Assembly (NCBI RefSeq): GCF_028553745.1
Contig: NZ_CP067129.1
Span: 602,501-666,500, forward strand
Length of the DNA: 64,000 bases
Direction: 5' to 3'
Source: Paracoccus seriniphilus
GTDB taxonomy: Bacteria; Pseudomonadota; Alphaproteobacteria; Rhodobacterales; Rhodobacteraceae
The position numbers were made by a program, and so were the translations under genes. Below the pieces are notes generated by a model. It did not search any database, was not told the DNA's origin, and was given only the letters and a program-made list of their open reading frames with translations. This document shows, piece by piece, positions 27,210-37,486 of this stretch (positions are counted from its first letter, which is position 1; each line of letters opens with the position of its first letter).

Positions 27210-27749
27210 TCAGTTGGGCGGGATGTTGCTGAGAAACTGCGCCGACATATAGCCGATGCGTCCCTCGGCGTCACGAATATTGATCCATGGGGCATCGGTC
27301 GGGCCCAGAGCTTCAACGGGATCCCCGCGCTGCAAAGCGCCGATCACCCGGTTGTTCGTCGAAGGTCCGGCGCGGAAATTCACGCGGTTGCCGGTGACAT
27401 ACAGAATCTTGTCCGAAGCGTCAGGTTCGGGAACGATCGCCGCATCGGCCTCTGTCGGCGAGGCCTGTTCGGTATGATCGGGCGCGCGCCTCAGCGCCGG
27501 ATCCGGCGAGTCCAGCGGCTGTTCTTCGGCCTGCCCGGAAGGTTCGATGTCCTCGGGCGGGGGCGTGGCTTCGGTTGTTTCCGGCGCGGCCGCGGGGCTG
27601 GTGATCTTGGCGGTCGTTTCGGCCTGAGGGGTTGTGTCGGATGGGGCGGCAACCTGTCTGGCGGCGCGTCGGTCAACAGCCCCATAGGTGCCCAGCACCA
27701 GATAGAGCGCCGTCAGCGTGACTGCCATGAGGATCAACAATCTTGTCAT
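27210..27749 (-). CDS. Membrane-anchored bacterial SH3-domain protein
   Basis: 179 aa. One N-terminal helix (about 2-22, LLILMAVTLTALYLVLG) anchors it. A Pro/Glu/Thr-rich linker (about 30-110) follows. The C-terminal SH3_3 domain (about 115-179) has VNFRAGPSTNNRVIGALQRG, typical of SH3b folds that bind cell-wall peptides. The start is uncertain: the chosen ATG has a weak ribosome-binding site, and GTG codons upstream are possible. It diverges from parC and leads the two-gene unit with the SDR. The role is unknown; periplasmic wall association is inferred. Confidence 0.75.
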   Translation of the reverse strand: MTRLLILMAVTLTALYLVLGTYGAVDRRAARQVAAPSDTTPQAETTAKITSPAAAPETTEATPPPEDIEPSGQAEEQPLDSPDPALRRAPDHTEQASPTEADAAIVPEPDASDKILYVTGNRVNFRAGPSTNNRVIGALQRGDPVEALGPTDAPWINIRDAEGRIGYMSAQFLSNIPPN

Positions 27750-27887
27750 CGCGCGGTCATCATTCCCGGATAGCTGTTTCACAAGTAGCGATAGCTTCAC
27801 GATCTCAACGCCGCTTGGGCCGTTGCGGTTCCGATGATCTGATTTTCCTGCTGGACCGGGCGTCGATCCCATCATATCCAGTGCAGC

Positions 27888-30110
27888 ATGTCAGAAGATC
27901 TGCCCATCGACCCCGAAGAGAATACCCAGGCCGAATCGCTCAGCCGCGCCATTGGCGAGCGGTATCTGACCTATGCGCTGTCCACGATCATGAACCGGGC
28001 GCTGCCGGATGCACGTGACGGGCTGAAGCCCGTGCATCGTCGCATCCTGTATGCCATGCGGGAACTGCGGCTTGCTCCGAATGGCGCATTCCGGAAATCG
28101 GCCAAGATCACCGGCGACGTGATGGGGAACTATCATCCCCATGGCGATGCCGCGATATATGATGCCATGGCGCGTCTGGCCCAGGATTTTGCCATGCGCT
28201 ATCCGCTGGTGGACGGGCAGGGCAATTTCGGAAATGTCGATGGCGACAACCCCGCAGCCGCCCGCTATACCGAGGCGCGTCTTGCACAGGCATCGGAGGC
28301 CCTCATGGAGGGGCTGGCCGAGAATGCGGTGGATTTCCGGCCCAATTACGATGGCACGCTGACCGAACCTGTCGTGCTGCCCTCGGCTTTCCCGAACCTG
28401 CTGGCCAATGGGGCTTCGGGGATCGCGGTGGGGATGGCGACGAATATCCCGCCCCACAACCTGCATGAGGTGATCGATGCCTGTCTGCATCTGATCAAGA
28501 CGCCGGATGCGCGCGACGATACCCTGGCCAATATCATCCAGGGGCCGGACCTGCCGACCGGCGGTGTCATCGTCGAAAGCCGGGAATCGATTGCCGAGAC
28601 CTATCGCACGGGGCGCGGGGCCTTCCGTATCCGCGCGAAATGGGAACAGGAAGATCTGGGTCGTGGGCAATGGCAGATTGTCGTGACCGAAATCCCCTAT
28701 CAGGTTCAGAAATCCAAGCTGATCGAACGGCTGGCCGAACTGATCCAGACCAAGAAGATCCCGATTCTGGCCGATGTGCGCGACGAATCGGCCGAGGACA
28801 TCCGCATCGTGCTGGAACCCAAGAGCCGCAGCGTCGATCCCGACCAGCTGATGGCGGCGCTGTACAAGGTCAGCGATCTGGAAATCCGCTTCAATCTGAA
28901 CATGAACGTTCTGATCGACGGCCGGGTACCCAGGGTTTGCAGCCTCAAGGAAGTGTTGCACGCCTTCCTTGACCATCGCCGCGAGGTTCTGGTCCGCCGC
29001 GCCAATTTCCGGCTGGAGAAGATTGCCGCCCGGCTGGAGGTGCTGGAAGGCTATCTGGTCGCCTATCTCAATATCGACAGGGTGATCGAGATCATCCGCA
29101 ATGAAGACAACCCCAAGGCCGTGATGATGGCTGAATTCGGGCTGTCCGATGTTCAGGTCGAGGCCATCCTGAACATGCGCTTGCGGGCCCTGCGCAAACT
29201 GGAAGAGATCGAGCTGCGCGCGGAACGTGACAATCTGACCGAGGAACGGCAGGCCCTGCAGGACATGCTGGCTGACGAGGGGCTGCAATGGCTGCGCATT
29301 TCCCAGCAGCTGAAAGAGGTGCGCAACCTCTTCGGCAAATCCACGCCCGAAGGCCGGCGCCGCACGGTCATCACCGATGCGCCGGTAGTCGAGGCGGTCA
29401 GCATGGAGGCCATGATCGAGCGCGAGCCACTGACGGTCATCCTGTCCAAGATGGGCTGGATTCGTGCCTTGAAGGGCCATCAGCCGCTGGATGCCGAACT
29501 GAAGTTCAAGGATGGCGACGGTCCGGGATTCGCGCTGCATGCCGAGACCACCGACAAGCTGATGGTCTTTGCCAGCAATGGGCGCTTTTATACCGTGCCT
29601 GCCAACAACCTGCCCGGCGGGCGCGGCATGGGCGAACCGCTGCGACTGATGGTTGATCTTCCCAATGAGGCCGAGGTGATCTCGATCTTCCCCTGGCGCG
29701 CTGATGAGAAATATCTGGTCGCCTCCAGGGCGGGGGACGGTTTCGTGGTTCAGGCGGGGGACATTCTGGCCCAGACCAAGACCGGGAAACAGGTGCTGAA
29801 CGGCGAGGCGTTGCTGTGCAAGCCGGTCTCGGGCGATCATGTCGCCGTGGTCGGGGAAAACCGCAAGATGCTGGTCTTCCCGCTGTCCGAACTGCCGGAA
29901 ATGTCGCGCGGCAAGGGGGTGCGGCTGCTGAAGTTCAAGGATGGCGGCCTGTCAGACGCCATCACGTTGACCCTGACGGACGGGCTGAGCTGGCCGATGA
30001 CCGGCGGCAAGACGCGCACCGAAAGCGACCTGAGCGAATGGCTGGGCAAACGCGCCACGGCCGGGCGCATGGCGCCGCGTGGCTTCCCGCGCAACAATCG
30101 CTTTCCGTAG
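27888..30110 (+). CDS. parC: DNA topoisomerase IV subunit A
   Basis: 740 aa. With ParE it unlinks replicated chromosomes. The catalytic tyrosine is Y127 in AAARYTEAR. The region [14 protein letters not shown] (81-94) matches the quinolone-resistance segment; the position equal to E. coli ParC Ser80 is Ala88 and the Glu84 position is Asp92. The length and a short, beta-propeller-type C-terminus favour ParC over GyrA, which is longer. parE is not in the window. The gap to the SH3 gene (about 140 bases) should hold both promoters, but I see no clear hexamers. Confidence 0.93.
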   Translation: MSEDLPIDPEENTQAESLSRAIGERYLTYALSTIMNRALPDARDGLKPVHRRILYAMRELRLAPNGAFRKSAKITGDVMGNYHPHGDAAIYDAMARLAQDFAMRYPLVDGQGNFGNVDGDNPAAARYTEARLAQASEALMEGLAENAVDFRPNYDGTLTEPVVLPSAFPNLLANGASGIAVGMATNIPPHNLHEVIDACLHLIKTPDARDDTLANIIQGPDLPTGGVIVESRESIAETYRTGRGAFRIRAKWEQEDLGRGQWQIVVTEIPYQVQKSKLIERLAELIQTKKIPILADVRDESAEDIRIVLEPKSRSVDPDQLMAALYKVSDLEIRFNLNMNVLIDGRVPRVCSLKEVLHAFLDHRREVLVRRANFRLEKIAARLEVLEGYLVAYLNIDRVIEIIRNEDNPKAVMMAEFGLSDVQVEAILNMRLRALRKLEEIELRAERDNLTEERQALQDMLADEGLQWLRISQQLKEVRNLFGKSTPEGRRRTVITDAPVVEAVSMEAMIEREPLTVILSKMGWIRALKGHQPLDAELKFKDGDGPGFALHAETTDKLMVFASNGRFYTVPANNLPGGRGMGEPLRLMVDLPNEAEVISIFPWRADEKYLVASRAGDGFVVQAGDILAQTKTGKQVLNGEALLCKPVSGDHVAVVGENRKMLVFPLSELPEMSRGKGVRLLKFKDGGLSDAITLTLTDGLSWPMTGGKTRTESDLSEWLGKRATAGRMAPRGFPRNNRFP

Positions 30111-30128
30111 GTAGATGTCAGGAAAATG

Positions 30129-30150
30129 GCTGCGCGATTGATCGCGCAGC
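30129..30150 (+). terminator. Possible weak terminator after parC
   Basis: Stem GCTGCGCGAT/ATCGCGCAGC with a minimal loop, 18 bases after the parC stop. No T-run follows, so intrinsic termination is doubtful. Confidence 0.35.
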
Positions 30151-30177
30151 AACGGTCCGGATCCAGATGCGGCGCCC

Positions 30178-30765
30178 CTAGCGGCGCCGCACCCATTTCC
30201 AGCCGGTCAGCATGGGACGGACCAGATCCTCGTTCTTCCAGAACCGGTAGAACAGGATCGTGGCGACATGCAGCAGCACCAGCAGCAGGATGACCGTGCC
30301 GCCCAGGTGATGCCATCCGACGGCCTTGCGCGACACGGTGGCCCCGACGTCAGCGGCGAAGGGCCCGACATTGATGAAATCCTCTGGGTCCGACACCAGG
30401 CCGGTGCCCACCTGCAGAGCCAGAACCGCGATCATTGCCACGACCGACAGCGCACCCAGCGGGTTATGGCCGGGCCAGTTGCTGGGTTCGCGGCGTCCCA
30501 TATGGCGAATATAGTCCCAGATGGCCCTGGGGCCGCGTAGAAAGCTGGTGAAACGTGCCGCTTCGGGGCCGACAAATCCCCAGATGATCCTGAAGACCAG
30601 CAATCCTGCAATGGCATAGCCGAGCCAGAAGTGCAGGGTCATGACATTCGGCCCGAACTGGCCCAGAAGCCAGTTCGAGATGACCAGAATGGCAAGCAGC
30701 CAGTGAAATATCCTCAGCGCCGGGTCCCAGACACGAACGCGTTGGCTGTGGTCAGGCTGGCTCAT
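30178..30765 (-). CDS. Cytochrome b561-type membrane protein
   Basis: 195 aa with four membrane helices. Heme-ligand candidates are visible: His in RIFHWLLA (helix 1), LHFWLGY (helix 2) and WHHLGG plus LLHVATI (helix 4). It belongs to the prokaryotic b561 family that passes electrons between quinol and periplasmic partners. It overlaps the upstream cytochrome c' gene as ATGA, so a direct electron partnership is likely. Confidence 0.88.
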   Translation of the reverse strand: MSQPDHSQRVRVWDPALRIFHWLLAILVISNWLLGQFGPNVMTLHFWLGYAIAGLLVFRIIWGFVGPEAARFTSFLRGPRAIWDYIRHMGRREPSNWPGHNPLGALSVVAMIAVLALQVGTGLVSDPEDFINVGPFAADVGATVSRKAVGWHHLGGTVILLLVLLHVATILFYRFWKNEDLVRPMLTGWKWVRRR

Positions 30766-31217
30766 TCGGGTTTGCGAAAATCGTCATGGCAGTCCTTGCA
30801 GGTGCCGCCCAGTTTCTGCAGGACCGCTCCGATATTTCCCTGGCCGCCCTTGACGGCCTCGCCCGCGCCGGCGGCGGCATCCGCGAATGCCTTGAACTCT
30901 TGCGCGAACTGGCCGGGTTTTTCCCAGATGGCGGGCAGGGCATCAGAACCCTCGACCTCACCATTGGCCGTGCCGGGCACGAAAAGGCCGGCCGCCGAAT
31001 ATTGCGCCAGCGCCTCGATATTGGCCCCCGCAGTCGCGGCCGCAGCCTCGTCATATTCGATCTCGCCCTTGGCCATGCCGGCCAGTTGACCCATGTTCAG
31101 CGCCAGCATCCGCATGTATCCGTGACGGGCTTCTAGGACATCCTTGCTGGATTGGGCCGCGGCAACGACCGGCACAGCAACAAGGGCTGCAAGGGCGACT
31201 GACTTGAACAAGTGCAT
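30762..31217 (-). CDS. cycP: Cytochrome c'
   Basis: 151 aa periplasmic protein. The Sec signal covers 1-21 (ending AAA). The heme c site is C140-K-D-C143-H144 close to the C-terminus, the hallmark of class II cytochromes c. Cytochrome c' binds NO and is thought to protect against nitrosative stress. AGGAG precedes the ATG. The 192 bases upstream to the DUF533 gene hold no clear FNR or NnrR site. Confidence 0.9.
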   Translation of the reverse strand: MHLFKSVALAALVAVPVVAAAQSSKDVLEARHGYMRMLALNMGQLAGMAKGEIEYDEAAAATAGANIEALAQYSAAGLFVPGTANGEVEGSDALPAIWEKPGQFAQEFKAFADAAAGAGEAVKGGQGNIGAVLQKLGGTCKDCHDDFRKPE

Positions 31218-31409
31218 GGCTGGCTCCTGAATTGAGTTGGCGAAGAATTTGCTTCGTTTCAACATTGGCAGAGCCCGGCGCTGCAATCAATCTGGGGCTG
31301 CATGAATCACGCGTTTTCTATGCGATGACCTTCATGACAAAGGCAAAAACCGACGGGCTGCAGAGCGGCGCAATGATCCGCTCCGCAATGTCGGTCCGAC
31401 AGGCACACC

Positions 31410-32339
31410 CTATTTGTAGAGTTGCGTCACGCCGACCTGATCGTGAATGTCGTTGATGATCTCGGGTGCCAGCCCCATCGCCTGTGCAAGGCTGTGCAGA
31501 TATTGCGCTTCTTGGGCATTGTCGAAATCGATCGCCAGCAGCGACATCAGGTAGACCTGAGCCTCCAGCCCCTTGGGCACCTCGCGGGCCAATCCGGCGG
31601 CATCGACAGGTTGGGCCATCTGCTCGCGCACGAACTGCCGCTCTTCGTCATCCAGTTCGTCACCCAGATGTTCCAGCAGGCGCTGCTTTTCGGCCTCGTC
31701 GATCTTGCCATCGGATTTGGCAGCCTGGATCATCGCTTTCAGCATCAGGCCCGCCACGGCGTTCTGTTCGGCTGTTGGCGCGACGGCGGGTTCGTCATTG
31801 CGGGCAATGGCGTCGTTGAACAGCTCGCCAAAGCTTGCGTCATTGCTTTCCTGCGCGCCCTTGCGCGCCAGTCCGCCCGCTGCGGCACCACCTGCCGCCC
31901 CCCCGAGCAGTCCGCCCAGCATGTCACCCAGTCCGCCGCTGCTGCCGCTGCCCGGCTGTCGCGCGCCACCGGTAAGCTGTCCAAGAATGTCGCTGAGGCC
32001 GCCGCCGGAGGATTCACCGCTGCGGGCCCGATTCGTCAGCCCGTCAAGCAAGCCGCCCAAGCCACCCTGGGCGCCAGCAGATTGCGCACCGCCATAGGGT
32101 GAACCCGTGCCGGCGCCCGTCTTCCCGCTGCCCAGAACCTGACCCAATGTATCCGAAAGGCTGCCGGTCCGGCCATCCGTATTGCTGCCGAACAGGCTGT
32201 CAAGCAAACCGCCTCCGCCCTGTTGATTGTCGGGCGAAGCGCTTTGGCTGCCTTGCTGGCGGCGCTTCATCACAGCGCCGATTCCCTTGGCGACCATTAC
32301 ACCTGCGGCCACGCGGGCCAGCGATTTCATCAGGCTCAT
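31410..32339 (-). CDS. DUF533/TerB-like protein
   Basis: 309 aa. An N-terminal helix (MSLMKSLARVAAGVMVAKG) is followed by a long Gly/Ser-rich, low-complexity region with repeated LGGLLDG and DMLGGLLGG blocks (about 35-170). The C-terminus (about 195-309) is helical and acidic with KAMIQAAKSDGKIDEAEKQR, a TerB-like segment with acidic metal-site residues. The family's function is unknown. The start is set by MSLMKSLA and GGGGA upstream. Confidence 0.78.
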   Translation of the reverse strand: MSLMKSLARVAAGVMVAKGIGAVMKRRQQGSQSASPDNQQGGGGLLDSLFGSNTDGRTGSLSDTLGQVLGSGKTGAGTGSPYGGAQSAGAQGGLGGLLDGLTNRARSGESSGGGLSDILGQLTGGARQPGSGSSGGLGDMLGGLLGGAAGGAAAGGLARKGAQESNDASFGELFNDAIARNDEPAVAPTAEQNAVAGLMLKAMIQAAKSDGKIDEAEKQRLLEHLGDELDDEERQFVREQMAQPVDAAGLAREVPKGLEAQVYLMSLLAIDFDNAQEAQYLHSLAQAMGLAPEIINDIHDQVGVTQLYK

Positions 32340-32481
32340 TGTCAAGTCCCCCTGCTGCCGAGGCCGCCAGATGCGACCTGCTTCAAGGAACAATGATCCT
32401 GCGGCGGATATGGTTCCCGCCGACCTTTCGGCTGTTTGCGCCACAGGAGGGTGAAAATGAGTGTTGTGCCCTTGTCCTGCC

Positions 32482-32509
32482 CTTGATTTTTCCTCTGGCG
32501 GCTTATACA
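32482..32509 (+). promoter_or_regulatory. tuf1: Candidate promoter of tuf1
   Basis: CTTGAT (32482-32487) and TATACA (32504-32509) are 16 bases apart, about 60 bases before the tuf1 ATG. Read by eye. The rest of the 230-base gap holds nothing else I can name. Confidence 0.5.
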
Positions 32510-32569
32510 TCGCGGCGCACGTTAATTCGGGGCCATCTTCACGCCACGCCCCGCGATCAGGAGGCCTAG

Positions 32570-33746
<1,177 letters not shown>

Positions 33747-33768
33747 CCCTCGGGATATCGCGATTTAT

Positions 33769-33796
33769 GGGGCTGTCCTTCGGGACGGCCCCTTTT
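33769..33796 (+). terminator. Rho-independent terminator after tuf1
   Basis: 10-bp stem GGGGCTGTCC/GGACGGCCCC (one G-T pair) with a TTCG tetraloop and TTTT, 23 bases after the tuf1 stop. Confidence 0.9.
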
Positions 33797-33845
33797 CCGT
33801 TTCATTGCCCCGCAGAAACCGTCTTTCGACATCAGGAGTCAAATC

Positions 33846-34241
33846 ATGGCCAAATACATTCACTCGATGATTCGCGTGCTGGACGAACGGCGTTCGGTCG
33901 ATTTCTATGAGCGCTGCTTTGGCCTGAAGGTCGCCGAGCGGCTGGATTTCGATGCCTTCACGCTGATCTATCTGGCCAATGAGGAAAGCGACACCGAGCT
34001 GGAATTGACGGTGAACAAGGGTCGCACGGAACCCTATGATCTGGGCGACGGCTATGGCCATGTGGCGTTCTCGGTCGAGGATGTCGATGCAACCCATGCG
34101 CGGCTGGAAGCCGAGGGTTTCGCGCCACGCAAGCTGGTCGATTTCGCCCCGGGAGGCGAGGTCATCGGGCGCTTTTTCTTCATCGCGGATCCCGACGGCT
34201 ATCAGATCGAGGTCTTGCAGCGCGCCGGCCGTTACAAATAG
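33846..34241 (+). CDS. gloA: Lactoylglutathione lyase (glyoxalase I)
   Basis: 131 aa. It turns the methylglyoxal-glutathione hemithioacetal into S-lactoylglutathione. All four metal ligands of the family are visible: H6, E53, H72 and E122. Two beta-alpha-beta modules of the VOC fold fill the protein. It follows the tuf1 terminator, so it needs its own promoter; AGGAG is present upstream of the ATG. Confidence 0.94.
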   Translation: MAKYIHSMIRVLDERRSVDFYERCFGLKVAERLDFDAFTLIYLANEESDTELELTVNKGRTEPYDLGDGYGHVAFSVEDVDATHARLEAEGFAPRKLVDFAPGGEVIGRFFFIADPDGYQIEVLQRAGRYK

Positions 34242-34383
34242 CGCAGCAACGTCAACGGGGCATCCTGGCGGGTTTTCAGGCGTCCCGGTTGGGGAAGGTG
34301 CGGCTCCCGCGTCTTGACTCGGAATGCGTCGCAGGTCAGCAGAGGCGCTCTGTTCTGTGGTCAAACAGCTTGCGGGTGTCACT

Positions 34384-36237
34384 ATGTTCGCGTGGTTCGA
34401 GCGTCGCATTGATCCCTATCCGGCGGATGATCCGTCGATGCCGCCGCGATCGCTGTGGCGTTTCATCCTGCATTATTCGCGGGGCGCGCTGCTCTGGCTG
34501 ATGCTGCTGGCGGTATTCTCGGGGCTGATCGCGATCATCGAGGTGATGCTGTTCGGCTGGCTTGGCGATCTGATCGACCGGCTGGGCGATACGCCGCGTG
34601 ATCAGTTCTGGAGCGAGGAAGGCGGGCGTCTGGCCTTCATGGCGGTCATGCTGGTCCTGATCCTGCCGGTGCTGAACCTGATCGCGTCGCTGATCCTGCA
34701 TCAGTCTCTGATGGGCAATTTCCCCCAGCGTATTCGCTGGCAGGCGCATCGCTATCTGCTGCATCAGTCCATCGGCTATTTCCAGGACGAGTTCGCCGGA
34801 CGTATCGCGCAGCGGCTGATGCAGACCGCCTTGGCGGTGCGCGAAGTCTCGATGAAGATCATGGATGTGGGCAGCTATGTCCTGATCTATTTTCTTGGCG
34901 CGATGGCGCTGGCCGCCAGCCAGGACTGGCGGCTTGCTCTGCCCTTCCTGGCATGGGCCGTGGCCTATGGAATCATGCTGTGGCAGGTCGTGCCTCGTCT
35001 GGGGCGGGTGGCGCAGGCGCAGGCCGATGCCCGTTCGGCGATGACCGGTCGCGTGGTCGACAGCTATACGAATATCGCCACGGTCAAGCTGTTCTCGCAT
35101 TCCGCGCGGGAAGAGGCGTGGATGCGCGAGGGGATGGACGGTTTCCTGCATACCGTCCACCAGCAGATGCGACTCAGCAGTATCCAGGATGTCGCCCTGA
35201 ACGTGATGAATGTGATGCTGGTGGCTTCGGTCGCGGGGCTGGGCCTGTGGTTGTGGACCGAGGATCAGGTGGCTGTCGGGGCGGTTGTCGTCGCGGTGCC
35301 GCTGGCCATGCGCCTGAACAATATGGCGCATTGGATCATGTGGGAATTCGCGGCGCTTTTCGAGAATATCGGCACGGTTCGCGACGGCATCGCCAGCCTT
35401 GCGCTGCCAAGGCAGGTTCTGGATGGACCGCAGGCACGTCCCCTGTTGCCGGGGCCCGGCGAGGTGCGCTTTGACAATGTGACCTTCCGCTATGGCGGGG
35501 TCGAGGGTGCCCGCCCCCTGGCGGTGCTGGATGACCTGACGCTGCATATCGCGCCCGGCGAGCGCGTCGGGCTGGTGGGGCGTTCGGGTGCGGGCAAATC
35601 GACCCTGGTCAATCTGCTGTTGCGCTTTCACGATATCGAACAGGGCAGTATCAGCATCGACGGTCAGGATATCGCCTCGGTCACACAGGACAGCCTGCGC
35701 GCTGCAATCGGCGTTGTCACACAGGACAGCTCGCTGCTGCATCGCTCGGTCCGGGACAATATCGCCTATGGGCGTCCCGATGCCAGCGAGCAGCAGATCG
35801 CGAAGGCACTGGAACTGGCCGAGGCGGATGGCTTCGTGCCGGATCTGTCCGACAGCTATGGCAATTCCGGACTGGATGCCCATGTCGGAGAGCGCGGCGT
35901 CAAGCTGTCAGGTGGGCAGCGTCAGAGAATCGCCATTGCGCGGGTGGCGCTGAAGGATGCGCCGATCCTGATTCTCGACGAGGCCACCAGCGCATTGGAC
36001 AGCGAGGTCGAGGCTGCGATCCAGTCCCGTCTGGACGTATTGATGCAGGGCAAGACTGTCATCGCCATCGCGCACAGGCTGTCGACGATTGCCGCAATGG
36101 ATCGCCTTGTGGTGATGGACAGGGGCCGCATTGTCGAACAGGGCAGCCACGCCGAACTGCTGGCGCGTGATGGCCTGTATGCGCGGCTGTGGACCCGGCA
36201 ATCGGGCGGCTTCCTGGCTGCCGATCTTGCCGGTTGA
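34384..36237 (+). CDS. ABC exporter, fused permease and ATPase
   Basis: 617 aa half-transporter that acts as a dimer in the inner membrane. Six helices lie within about 30-320. The ATPase follows: Walker A GRSGAGKS (399-406), signature LSGGQRQR (from 508), Walker B ILILDEATS (528-536) and H-loop IAHRLST. MFAWFERRIDPYP is the chosen start; the ORF extends 20 codons upstream, but that part is unrelated to exporters. The substrate cannot be told; MsbA/LmrA-like lipids or drugs are the usual classes. Weak ribosome-binding site. Confidence 0.9.
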   Translation: MFAWFERRIDPYPADDPSMPPRSLWRFILHYSRGALLWLMLLAVFSGLIAIIEVMLFGWLGDLIDRLGDTPRDQFWSEEGGRLAFMAVMLVLILPVLNLIASLILHQSLMGNFPQRIRWQAHRYLLHQSIGYFQDEFAGRIAQRLMQTALAVREVSMKIMDVGSYVLIYFLGAMALAASQDWRLALPFLAWAVAYGIMLWQVVPRLGRVAQAQADARSAMTGRVVDSYTNIATVKLFSHSAREEAWMREGMDGFLHTVHQQMRLSSIQDVALNVMNVMLVASVAGLGLWLWTEDQVAVGAVVVAVPLAMRLNNMAHWIMWEFAALFENIGTVRDGIASLALPRQVLDGPQARPLLPGPGEVRFDNVTFRYGGVEGARPLAVLDDLTLHIAPGERVGLVGRSGAGKSTLVNLLLRFHDIEQGSISIDGQDIASVTQDSLRAAIGVVTQDSSLLHRSVRDNIAYGRPDASEQQIAKALELAEADGFVPDLSDSYGNSGLDAHVGERGVKLSGGQRQRIAIARVALKDAPILILDEATSALDSEVEAAIQSRLDVLMQGKTVIAIAHRLSTIAAMDRLVVMDRGRIVEQGSHAELLARDGLYARLWTRQSGGFLAADLAG

Positions 36238-36313
36238 TCCGCTGATCACCTCTGTGCTGTCTGCCTGTAGGGCAGGGTGGGGCGGGTTCTTCGCCACAGC
36301 GACGCAAACCCCC

Positions 36314-36341
36314 TTGCGCTATCGCCGCCGCTGCCTTAAAC
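36314..36341 (+). promoter_or_regulatory. Candidate promoter of tRNA-Trp
   Basis: TTGCGC (36314-36319) and TTAAAC (36336-36341) with a 16-base spacer. The expected start falls a few bases before the tRNA 5' end. Confidence 0.4.
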
Positions 36342-36355
36342 GGACGCTCGGCCTT

Positions 36356-36431
36356 AGGGGTATAGCTCAGTTGGTAGAGCATCGGTCTCCAAAACCGAGG
36401 GTCGTGGGTTCGAGTCCCTCTGCCCCTGCCA
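36356..36431 (+). tRNA. tRNA-Trp (anticodon CCA)
   Basis: 76 nt. Acceptor AGGGGTA pairs with TGCCCCT. The anticodon stem CGGTC/ACCG region encloses loop CTCCAAA with anticodon CCA. T loop TTCGAGT; discriminator G and CCA are encoded. tRNA-Trp just before secE is a conserved bacterial order. Confidence 0.97.
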
Positions 36432-36530
36432 GGCCGCATCCTGAAATTGATGCCGCAGCCGACATCGCCCGATGTTCTGCGAAAGATGCCCGGGCGCAGG
36501 GCGCCCGGTGCGTTCTGCCGGATTTCCGAC

Positions 36531-36905
36531 TCAGGTCGAGAAACGAATTCCGCAGTTCTTGACCGTATTCGCGGTTTCGATCGCCTGCATTTCACCCTTC
36601 AGGCGCGCGACCTCGGCAGCTTGCGCGCCATCGCCCTTGATGAAGAACAGGGCGGGCCAGAACAGCACCACGCCTACCCCGGTGGCCACGGCATCGTTGT
36701 TGGCCTTCTTGTCCTGCGCCGCGGCAGCCTGCGCAGCGCGGTTCGCGACGCTCTGGGCTTCGACCGCCAGTTGCCTGCAACTCATGCCCTCGTAGATGGT
36801 CGGCGAGACATAGCTGGCCGCGATCTCATCGGATTTATTGGCGCAGGCTGCCAGAACTAAGGGAATAGCACTCAAGAGTGACAGCGCGAAACGACCTGGT
36901 TTCAT
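36531..36905 (-). CDS. Small predicted lipoprotein, function unknown
   Basis: 124 aa. The signal ends in a lipobox LAAC with the lipidated Cys at 21. After the signal there is an Ala/Gln-rich helix (about 45-65), a hydrophobic stretch (about 72-88, including VVLFWPALFFIKG) and a short charged helix with conserved-looking Cys (VKNCGI). I do not recognise the family; the pattern resembles small outer-membrane-anchored metal-free lipoproteins common in alphaproteobacteria. It is antisense to, and sits between, tRNA-Trp and secE. Confidence 0.7.
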   Translation of the reverse strand: MKPGRFALSLLSAIPLVLAACANKSDEIAASYVSPTIYEGMSCRQLAVEAQSVANRAAQAAAAQDKKANNDAVATGVGVVLFWPALFFIKGDGAQAAEVARLKGEMQAIETANTVKNCGIRFST

Positions 36906-37119
36906 GGAAGCATCCTTTCCTTTGATCGGTGCGGAGTGGATAGCTGCCCCTTTGTTTCCCAAGCCTTAAGCCGACGGTTCCTGCGGTCGAAAACTACGTG
37001 GAATTTTAGATGTTCCATCGGAGCATCGACGAGAGGGTCCGTCCTTTGAACGGGGTTTGGACTTGAAGTGCTGGGCCTCGGGGGTTACATCAGCCCCTGA
37101 TTTCGCGAAGGAGCCTCCC

Positions 37120-37314
37120 GTGGCCAATCCCGTCCAGTTCATCAACCAGGTGCGCGCCGAAGGTGCCAAGATTTCGTGGCCGACCCGTCGCGAAGTGATC
37201 ACCACCACCATCATGGTCTTCATCATGGCGGCGCTGACCAGCATCTTCTTCTTTCTTGTCGATCTGGTGATCCGCTTCGGTATTACCGAGGGTCTGCAGA
37301 TGATCAGCGGCTGA
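37120..37314 (+). CDS. secE: Preprotein translocase subunit SecE
   Basis: 64 aa single-span form. It stabilises SecY in the inner membrane. The conserved amphipathic segment EGAKISWPTRREV precedes one helix (about 32-55). It starts at GTG (VANPVQF), chosen for AAGGAG at normal spacing. The 215 bases between the lipoprotein start and secE must hold divergent promoters; no clear pair was found. Confidence 0.94.
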   Translation: MANPVQFINQVRAEGAKISWPTRREVITTTIMVFIMAALTSIFFFLVDLVIRFGITEGLQMISG

Positions 37315-37486
37315 TCAGGGCTTGCAATTCCGGCCTTGGGGCGTTATTTGCGCTCGACTGTCCGGTAAGCGGCGTGCATCGAATCCGCATGCGCGCCGAT
37401 TTCAATTTTGACGGACGCAAATGAATTCAGGGGTTTGGCGCGATTGCTGCGTGATTCCCTCAAGACGAGCAGGGGTCGATCGAGAC

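Noticed and set aside
27891..29840. 649-codon open frame opposite parC
   Set aside because: Antisense shadow of parC with no domain; the plus-strand catalytic motifs are clear.
31218..31409. FNR/NnrR-type site upstream of cytochrome c'
   Set aside because: No TTGAT-N4-ATCAA-like dyad is present; only isolated half-matches.
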